Source: Verrucomicrobiota bacterium (lineage in GTDB: Bacteria; Verrucomicrobiota; Verrucomicrobiia; Chthoniobacterales; Chthoniobacteraceae). From it: a stretch of 64,000 nt of DNA. The translations under genes and the position numbers were made by a program. The stretch's first letter is position 1; the number at the start of each line of letters is the position of its first letter. The notes under the pieces are model-generated. The model saw only the letters and a program-made list of their open reading frames with translations. It did no database searches and was not told where the DNA came from. This document shows positions 58,659-64,000 of the stretch, piece by piece. The stretch is taken from the NCBI GenBank assembly GCA_009885995.1, contig VFJQ01000012.1, forward strand, positions 1 through 64,000, read 5' to 3'.

Positions 58659-61001
58659 ATGAAACTCGTCAACGCCCTCCTCGACTCTGACCGTAAGCTT
58701 ATCCGTGAACAGCTCGACGCATTCGTCCCGTCGGAAGTCCTCGATGCACATACGCACTTCTTTCACTCACGAAACTTCGCGGATGGAAAGCGGCCCGAGT
58801 TTCTCGACCCGAATCGTGGCTACGGTCGCGCGGAATGGCACGAGGCGCTGAGCCGCTGGCTGCCAGGGCGGCGGTTGGAAGGGTTGTTCTTCGGCTACCC
58901 GAGCGCTGGGAATGATCGTGCGGGGGAGAATGAATTCGTTGCGGACGAAGTGGCGAAATTCGGTGCGGGCAGTCCTACACGCGGGCTCGCGCTCGTGTCG
59001 CCGGAGGATGATCCGGGGCGCATCCGCGAGTTGGTGCGCGAAAAGAAATTCGCCGGGCTGAAGCCGTATCGGCTCTACGCGCCGGTCGCCGACACGACGC
59101 AGGCGCGCATTGAGGAGTTCGCGCCGGAATGGATGTGGCGGCTGTGCGACGAGATCGACGGCGTGATGATGCTCCACATCATGCGCAGCCAGGGTATCGC
59201 GGATGAGAATAACCTCGAAGCCCTCCATCGTCTCTGCCGCAAGTATCCGCGCTGCCGGCTCGTGCTCGCGCACATCGCGCGGTCGTTCAATTACCGCAAC
59301 GCCCGCGAAGCGCTGCGCCGGATCGTGTCGCTCGACAACGTGGTCGTGGACACGAGCGCGGTGAGCGAGATGGAGGCGATGCGCTGCGCGCTGGAGACGC
59401 TCGGGCCGCGGCGCGTGCTCTTCGGCTCGGACTACATGGTGAGCGAACTGCGCGCGAAGTGCTTCACGATGGGTGACGGCTTCTCGTGGCTCTACGCGGA
59501 TGCGGACGACCTACCATCGAAGGCGCTCACGCAGTTCGAGAACTTCACGCTGCTCGGTGTCGAGTCGCTGCTCTGCCTGCGCGAAGCGTTCGAGGCGTGC
59601 GGCTTCAACGCTGCCGATGCGCGCGATGTTTTTTGGAATAACGGCGTGCGGCTCATCGCGCCGCACTTGCCGGAGAAATTGCGCGTCGCGGAGCCGAGCG
59701 GCGTCGAGCTGTGGTCGCGTGCAAAGGAGCGCGTGTCGTGCGGCACCGGGTTGCTCTCGAAGCGCGCGCACCTTTTCGACGAGCGCTCGTGGCCGTCGTA
59801 TTTCTCGCGCTGCAAAGGCGTGGACGTGTGGGATCTCGAAGGCCGGCGCTACACTGACTTCACCGGTGGCGTCGGTGCGATCCTGCTCGGCCACGCGGAC
59901 GACGACGTGAACGCCGCCGTGCATCGCCGCGTGACGCTCGGCAGCTACTGCACACTCGCGTCGCCGGACGAAGTGGAACTCGCCGAGTTGCTGCTCGACC
60001 TTCACCCGTGGGCGCAGCGCGTGCGCTACGCGCGGGGTGGTGGCGAGGCGCTCTCGATCGCCGTCCGCATCGCGCGCGCTGCGACCGGGCGCAGCGGCGT
60101 GGCGTTCTGCGGCTACCACGGCTGGAGCGATTGGTATCTCGCCGCGAACCTCGCCGACGACGCGGCGCTCGATGGTCACTTGCTGCCCGGCTTGCAGCCG
60201 CTCGGCGTGCCGCGCGAACTCGCGGGCACCGCCATCCCGTTTCGCTACAACGATTTCGCATCCTTCACCGCCGCGCTCGACAAACTCGGCAAACCCGCAG
60301 CGATCGTGATGGAACCGATGCGCAGCGAGGAACCACGCGAAGATTTCGTCGCGAAGGTCGCAGCAGCAGCGCGAGCGGTGGGCGCGGTGTTCATCCTCGA
60401 TGAAGTCACGAGCGGCTGGCGCTTCGGCTTCCCCGGCGCGGCGCGAAAGGTCGGCGTCGAGCCGGATGTCGCGGTCTATGCGAAGGCGATGTCGAACGGC
60501 TTCCCGTGCGCGGCGATCGTCGGGCGGAGCGAGGTGATGGACGCGGCGAATCCCAGCTTCATCTCGAGCAGCTACTGGACGGACGGCGTCGGCCCTGCCG
60601 CTGCGCTGGCGTGCATCCGCAAGCTGCGTGCGTGTGCGGTCCACGAGCACGTGTGGGAACTCGGCGGGCATTTGCAGACGGGACTGCGCGCCGTCGCGGC
60701 GAAGCACGAGAGCTTGCAACTCAAGGTCGGCGGAATGCCGTGCGCGCCGTCGCTCGCTTTCCAACTCGGCGACCTAAGCGCTGCGGCGAAGGCACTGATG
60801 ATCCGCGCGATGCTGACTCGCGGCTTTCTGTTTTCCAGCCAGCTCTACGCGATGTGGCCGCACGATGCGGCGATGATCGACCGCGCGCTCGCTGCCCTCG
60901 ATGAATCGCTGGTAGCCGTGTCGGCATTGCACCGCGCCGGTTCGCTTGAAGCCGAGGGCGGCATCGCTCGCGGGCAGTCAGGCTTTGCCCGGCTCGCTTG
61001 A
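58659..61001 (+). CDS. Amidohydrolase - class III aminotransferase fusion
   Basis: 780 residues from the ATG at 58659. The N-terminal part (about 1-345) is an amidohydrolase-2-type TIM barrel: EVLDAHTHFFHS (H-x-H metal ligands), VMMLHIMRSQG, CRLVLAHIARSFNY and VLFGSDYMVSELR with the metal Asp. The C-terminal part (about 360-770) is a class III PLP aminotransferase like glutamate-1-semialdehyde aminomutase: VDVWDLEGRRYTDFTGGVGA, GGGEALSIAVRIARAATGRS, FILDEVTSGWRFGF and VAVYAKAMSNGFPCAAIVGR with the PLP Lys near residue 609. I know no standard enzyme with this order. It probably handles an amino or imino intermediate, passing product from one site to the other. Its end overlaps the convergent SSF gene by 24 bp. 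Confidence 0.88.
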   Translation: MKLVNALLDSDRKLIREQLDAFVPSEVLDAHTHFFHSRNFADGKRPEFLDPNRGYGRAEWHEALSRWLPGRRLEGLFFGYPSAGNDRAGENEFVADEVAKFGAGSPTRGLALVSPEDDPGRIRELVREKKFAGLKPYRLYAPVADTTQARIEEFAPEWMWRLCDEIDGVMMLHIMRSQGIADENNLEALHRLCRKYPRCRLVLAHIARSFNYRNAREALRRIVSLDNVVVDTSAVSEMEAMRCALETLGPRRVLFGSDYMVSELRAKCFTMGDGFSWLYADADDLPSKALTQFENFTLLGVESLLCLREAFEACGFNAADARDVFWNNGVRLIAPHLPEKLRVAEPSGVELWSRAKERVSCGTGLLSKRAHLFDERSWPSYFSRCKGVDVWDLEGRRYTDFTGGVGAILLGHADDDVNAAVHRRVTLGSYCTLASPDEVELAELLLDLHPWAQRVRYARGGGEALSIAVRIARAATGRSGVAFCGYHGWSDWYLAANLADDAALDGHLLPGLQPLGVPRELAGTAIPFRYNDFASFTAALDKLGKPAAIVMEPMRSEEPREDFVAKVAAAARAVGAVFILDEVTSGWRFGFPGAARKVGVEPDVAVYAKAMSNGFPCAAIVGRSEVMDAANPSFISSSYWTDGVGPAAALACIRKLRACAVHEHVWELGGHLQTGLRAVAAKHESLQLKVGGMPCAPSLAFQLGDLSAAAKALMIRAMLTRGFLFSSQLYAMWPHDAAMIDRALAALDESLVAVSALHRAGSLEAEGGIARGQSGFARLA

Positions 61002-62471
61002 TGAGCGGCCCGACGCGAGCCAACCGACTCCCATCGTGATGATGCACCCGATCATCGTGAACCAAAGAAACGACACGAGCGCCGTCGGCGCCGCTCCGGG
61101 CGTGGCCGCGGTCTTGTAGAAGAAGAGAAAAATCAGTGCGGCGAAGCCGGCAAGGCAGCCGCACAGCGCACCGCGCGAATCAACGCGGCGCGTGAATACG
61201 CCGAGCAGAAACAGCCCGAGCAGCGGCCCGCCGACGAGGCCGATGATGCTGTTCACCGACTCGACGAGGTTTGTCTTCATCGCCGAGATGCCGAACGCCG
61301 CCGCGGTCACGAGCACGCCGTAGAGGAGCGTGAGCCACCGCGCGAGCGAGAGGAGGCGCTTCTCGCTCACGTGCTCGGGCGGCGTGAGGCGCTGGTAGAA
61401 ATCGCAGAGCGTCGCGGAGGTGAGCGAGTTCACGCCGGCGGAAACCGTGGACATGCTCGCGGCGAAGATCGCTGCGATGAGCAGGCCGGGAAGGCCGGCG
61501 GGAAGTTGCGTGACGACGAAGTAGGGAAGGATCTGGTCGCCACGCGTGATGTGTCCCGCAGCGAGGGGATCGCCGTGGTGGTGATAGAACGCGTAGAGCA
61601 CGAGGCCGGTGCCGTAGAAAAGCACGAGCACCGGCAGCACCATCCACAGCTTGATCCACAGCGCGCGTTGAGCTTCGCGCATGCTGCCAGCGGTGAGGTA
61701 GCGCTGCACCGACACCTGGTCGGTGGCCATTTGCACGAGGCTTAGAAAACTGCCGCCAATGATGACGGACCAGAACGTGATTCGCTCATGCGGATCGAAT
61801 GAGAAGCTGAGGTCGAAGCGGTGGCCCGCCACGCAGGTGTCCCAGATGCCGCCGAAGCCGCCGGGGACTTTCCCCGCAGCGACGAAGGTGATGAGAAGCT
61901 GGCCGCCGAAGAGCACGAAGAGCTGCATCACGTCGGTCCAGATCACCGCCTTCATGCCGCCGAGCATTGTATAAATGGTCGTGACGAGGCCGGTGACGAC
62001 GATCGAAAACCACAGCGGCAGTCCGGTGACTTCCTTGAGCGCGAGCGCGGGCGCATACGTGGCCGCCGCGAGCCAGAGCGACACGCGCAGGATGAAAAGA
62101 CCCGATGCGAACAGCCGAACCGCGAGCGAGAAGCGATCTTCTAGGAAGTGGTAAACGGTGATGTAGCGGCTGTTGTAGAAATGCGGCATGAGCCAGATCG
62201 CGGTGAACGGCGTAGCGATGAAGAACGAGAGGAGAATCCATGCGAAGCCGAAGCCGGACGTATAGACCTCGCTCGGCCCCGCGAGGTAGCTGATGCCGGA
62301 GAAGAGCGCCGCGAGCACCGTCATGGCGACGACGAAGCGGTTCATGTTTCGCCCTGCGAGGAAGTAGTCGTCGAGCGACTGCTGCCCGCGTGAAAACCAA
62401 ATCCCGATGCCCACCGAGGCGGCCAGATAGACGAAGAAGATGAGGTAATCCCAAGTTGTGAAGGTGGACAT
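60978..62471 (-). CDS. Sodium:solute symporter (SSF family)
   Basis: 497 residues from the ATG at 62471 (MSTFTTWDYLIFFVYLAASV). About 13 membrane helices. SSF marks: GIGIWFSRGQQSLDDYFLAG, RNMNRFVVAMTVLAALFSGI, SYLAGPSEVYTSGFGFAWI, GGMKAVIWTDVMQLFVLFGG, ATDQVSVQRYLTAGSMREAQ and IFAASMSTVSAGVNSLTSAT (Na+ site). Sodium-driven uptake of a sugar, carboxylate or amino-acid-like solute is likely. It lies between the fusion enzyme and the aldolase, which suggests that it imports the substrate of that set. A much longer in-frame reading to 63371 is antisense to the aldolase and is not coding. Confidence 0.94.
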   Translation of the reverse strand: MSTFTTWDYLIFFVYLAASVGIGIWFSRGQQSLDDYFLAGRNMNRFVVAMTVLAALFSGISYLAGPSEVYTSGFGFAWILLSFFIATPFTAIWLMPHFYNSRYITVYHFLEDRFSLAVRLFASGLFILRVSLWLAAATYAPALALKEVTGLPLWFSIVVTGLVTTIYTMLGGMKAVIWTDVMQLFVLFGGQLLITFVAAGKVPGGFGGIWDTCVAGHRFDLSFSFDPHERITFWSVIIGGSFLSLVQMATDQVSVQRYLTAGSMREAQRALWIKLWMVLPVLVLFYGTGLVLYAFYHHHGDPLAAGHITRGDQILPYFVVTQLPAGLPGLLIAAIFAASMSTVSAGVNSLTSATLCDFYQRLTPPEHVSEKRLLSLARWLTLLYGVLVTAAAFGISAMKTNLVESVNSIIGLVGGPLLGLFLLGVFTRRVDSRGALCGCLAGFAALIFLFFYKTAATPGAAPTALVSFLWFTMIGCIITMGVGWLASGRSSSEPGKA

Positions 62472-62579
62472 GGGCGGAGGTGCGCGAAGACGAGTCGAGT
62501 GCGCGCTGCGCGGCAAGCGCAAAGCCCGTCCAAGAGAGGGCTGGAAGAATGCATGGCGATCCGCGTAGCGTGCGGGCCA

Positions 62580-63368
62580 ATGAGAAAATCGAAGATCAAA
62601 GCCAAGCTCGAACGCGGCGAAGTCGCGCGCATCGCGAACATGGGGAACTACATTCCCTACTTCCCGCACATGGCGGCGCACTTCGGTTACGATGGAGTGT
62701 GGGTGTGCGCCGAGCACCGCGCGTGGGATCCGCGCCAGGCCGAGGCGATGATCACTCATCATCAACTGGCGGACATCGATTGCGTCTGGCGGCCGGCGAC
62801 CACCGAGCGCGCGCAGCTTTCCCGACTGCTCGAAGACGGGGCGAGCGCGCTGATGATCCCGATGGTAAATACGCCCGAGCAGGCGCGGCAGCTTGTGGCC
62901 GCCACGAAGTTCCCGCCGATCGGTGACCGCGGGCTCGATGGCGCGGGGATGGACGGAAATTTCTATCTCAACAAGGCGACGGACTACACCGACCAGGCCA
63001 ATCGCGAGACGCTGCTCATCGTGCAGATCGAGTCGCCGCTCGCGCTCGATAACGCTGCTGCCATCGCAGCAGTGCCGGGGGTCGATGTGCTTTTTATGGG
63101 ACCGGGCGATCTCTCGATGCGGCTCGGCTGCACGGGTGCCATCACCGACCCGATGCTGCGGGCCGCGGTCGATCGTCTCGCGGCCGCGTGCGCGGCAAGC
63201 GGGAAGCCGTGGGGCATGCCCCCGGGCACGGCTGAGAATGCGCGAATCGCGGTCGATCTCGGCTGCCGCTTCCTCGCGTTCGGCGGCGAGTTCTGGGGGC
63301 TGCATGGCCACCTCCAGCACTGCGGCCAGCAACTCGATGAACTCCTCGGGTCCGCTTCCATACGTTGA
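62580..63368 (+). CDS. HpcH/HpaI-type aldolase
   Basis: 262 residues from the ATG at 62580 (MRKSKIKAKLERGEVARIAN); starts at 62553 and 62499 are possible. Class II pyruvate-type aldolase family: GYDGVWVCAEHRAWDPRQAE with the catalytic His, MIPMVNTPEQARQLVAATKF, PPIGDRGLDG, TLLIVQIESPLALDNAAAIA (metal Glu) and VDVLFMGPGDLSMRLGCTGA (metal Asp). Such enzymes cleave 2-keto-3-deoxy or 4-hydroxy-2-oxo acids to pyruvate (or a related oxoacid) and an aldehyde. It diverges from the SSF gene by 108 bp and overlaps the next gene by 32 bp. The substrate is unknown. Confidence 0.92.
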   Translation: MRKSKIKAKLERGEVARIANMGNYIPYFPHMAAHFGYDGVWVCAEHRAWDPRQAEAMITHHQLADIDCVWRPATTERAQLSRLLEDGASALMIPMVNTPEQARQLVAATKFPPIGDRGLDGAGMDGNFYLNKATDYTDQANRETLLIVQIESPLALDNAAAIAAVPGVDVLFMGPGDLSMRLGCTGAITDPMLRAAVDRLAAACAASGKPWGMPPGTAENARIAVDLGCRFLAFGGEFWGLHGHLQHCGQQLDELLGSASIR

Positions 63369-63837
63369 CACGAAGCCCGTTGGCGCGGCGGACTTTTACT
63401 TCGCGATCAACGCGACGTTCCGCTTCATCCTCGCGCGCTATGGCGTCGAAGGGCTGCGGCGATACTGGCGTGAGATCGGGAGCGGCTATTACGCGCCGGT
63501 GAGCGAACGCTGGCGTGGCGGGCTCGGTGCGGTGGCGGAATACTGGCGGGCGTTTTTCGCCGCCGAGCCGGGCGCGGAGGTGGAAGTCCACGCGTCCGCT
63601 GACGAAGTGCGAGTGGAGGTGAAGACGTGCCCGGCGATCAAACACCTGCGCGCTGGCGGTCGCGATATCGTGCAGTGTTTCTGCCAGCATTGCTTTTACG
63701 TGAGCGACACGATCGGCGAGAGCGCGGGTGTCGCGGTGCGCGTGAGCGGTGGCAATGGCGCGTGCGTGCAACGCTTCGTGCCGCGCACGCCGACGCTCGC
63801 GCCGCAGGACCTGGCGCAGATCGAGGAGGCGCGATGA
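63337..63837 (+). CDS. Small cysteine-rich protein, possibly of the ATC-hydrolase-like family
   Basis: 166 residues from the ATG at 63337, overlapping the aldolase end by 32 bp. The N-terminal part is helical (FYFAINATFRFILARYGVEG, RRYWREIGSGYYAPVSER) and the C-terminal part has ordered cysteines: VEVKTCPAIKHL, then IVQCFCQHCFYVSDTIGESA, then GGNGACVQRFV. The V-C-P-x-x-x-H-L ... C-x-x-C ... G-x-C layout is like that of proteins annotated L-2-amino-thiazoline-4-carboxylic acid hydrolase, from memory and with modest confidence. The stop overlaps the next start (ATGA). It could be a metal- or substrate-binding accessory enzyme of the aldolase/aminotransferase locus. Confidence 0.65.
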   Translation: MNSSGPLPYVDTKPVGAADFYFAINATFRFILARYGVEGLRRYWREIGSGYYAPVSERWRGGLGAVAEYWRAFFAAEPGAEVEVHASADEVRVEVKTCPAIKHLRAGGRDIVQCFCQHCFYVSDTIGESAGVAVRVSGGNGACVQRFVPRTPTLAPQDLAQIEEAR

Positions 63838-64000
63838 TCGGCGCTTACGATTTCTGCGGGCACTACGAGTGGACCTTCGAGTGGCTGCGGGCACAGGGCG
63901 GGCACGAACTGGTGAAAGCGTATTGGGATGAGGCGATTCGCTGCGACTCGCAGCGCCACGCGGCGGCGCTCATTAAGGCCGAGGGCATCGAGGGCATGAA
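63834..64000 (+). CDS. Partial gene running off the window, not recognised
   Basis: The ATG at 63834 overlaps the previous stop. 55 codons are visible: MIGAYDFCGHYEWTFEWLRA, then QGGHELVKAYWDEAIRCDSQ and RHAAALIKAEGIEGM. The reading is open to the end of the window. Cys-Gly-His-Tyr near the start and the Trp/His content suggest a partner of the preceding cysteine-rich protein. No family was assigned. It is the fourth gene of the locus that starts with the fusion enzyme. Confidence 0.6.
   Translation, partial: MIGAYDFCGHYEWTFEWLRAQGGHELVKAYWDEAIRCDSQRHAAALIKAEGIEGM

Noticed and set aside
62472-63371. N-terminal extension of the SSF symporter by 300 codons
   Set aside because: The extension is antisense to the aldolase, is Arg/His-rich, and the SSF family begins at the ATG at 62471.

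Overview
This is a GC-rich, gene-dense bacterial chromosome segment. Verrucomicrobiota is the most likely source. The argument is gene content: a MoxR-type BatA/DUF58/DUF4175 set, FHA-kinase proteins with short leucine-rich-like repeats, paired secreted sulfatases, a PA14-like multihaem cytochrome c, a small MGDKSPKS-type basic protein, and a protein of a hypothetical family I recall mainly from Verrucomicrobia. No 16S or tRNA gene was seen, so the order and genus are open. The three frameshifts found all lie in G homopolymers or a CG dinucleotide run, so some may be sequence errors.

Layout. 1-1260: remains of two mobile elements (an IS5-type transposase and a RAYT/IS200-like transposase) with REP palindromes. 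1294-6319: a complete branched-chain amino acid type ABC transporter (binding lipoprotein, LivH, LivM, LivG, LivF) with two tiny basic protein genes between the first two components. 6379-7571: a secreted hypothetical protein, then rplU-rpmA. 7703-11928: an unusual chaperone set made of a GrpE-like protein, a short Hsp70, and a protein joining a J-domain-like N-terminus without HPD to an FGE/SUMF1-like domain without its cysteines. 11947-14911: dxs, xseB and an SGNH hydrolase. 14944-27425: a minus-strand envelope cluster (caspase-like protein, VWA/GATase-like membrane protein, DUF4175, BatA-like, DUF58), interrupted by a plus-strand Ser/Thr kinase. 27478-32469: copper-type P-ATPase with a methyltransferase, and a five-haem cytochrome. 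32535-35546: GNAT, aspartokinase, a striking array of ten 21-bp repeats, and the conserved hypothetical gene after it.

35595-44498 (minus strand): two tandem FHA-kinase paralogues (one frameshifted), an S41-like pseudo-protease, purD and thiD. 44536-49680: apaG, 5-formyl-THF cyclo-ligase, an L,D-transpeptidase lipoprotein and two sulfatases. 49811-58557: a minus-strand lipid catabolism operon with overlapping genes (patatin-like lipase with cNMP-binding domain, PaaK-type acyl-CoA ligase, thiolase, FadB-type protein, VLCAD/ACAD9-like acyl-CoA dehydrogenase), which together cover release, activation and beta-oxidation of fatty acids. 58659-64000: an amidohydrolase-aminotransferase fusion, an SSF symporter, an HpcH/HpaI aldolase and two small cysteine-containing proteins, probably a catabolic locus for an unidentified small acid.

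Two themes cut across the window. First, several families of dispersed palindromic repeats sit inside or at the edges of coding genes and supply protein sequence: an insert in a kinase domain, an insert in a VWA protein, a signal peptide, a C-terminus and a stop codon. Second, an unusual number of proteins look like pseudo-enzymes that lack catalytic residues of their family.
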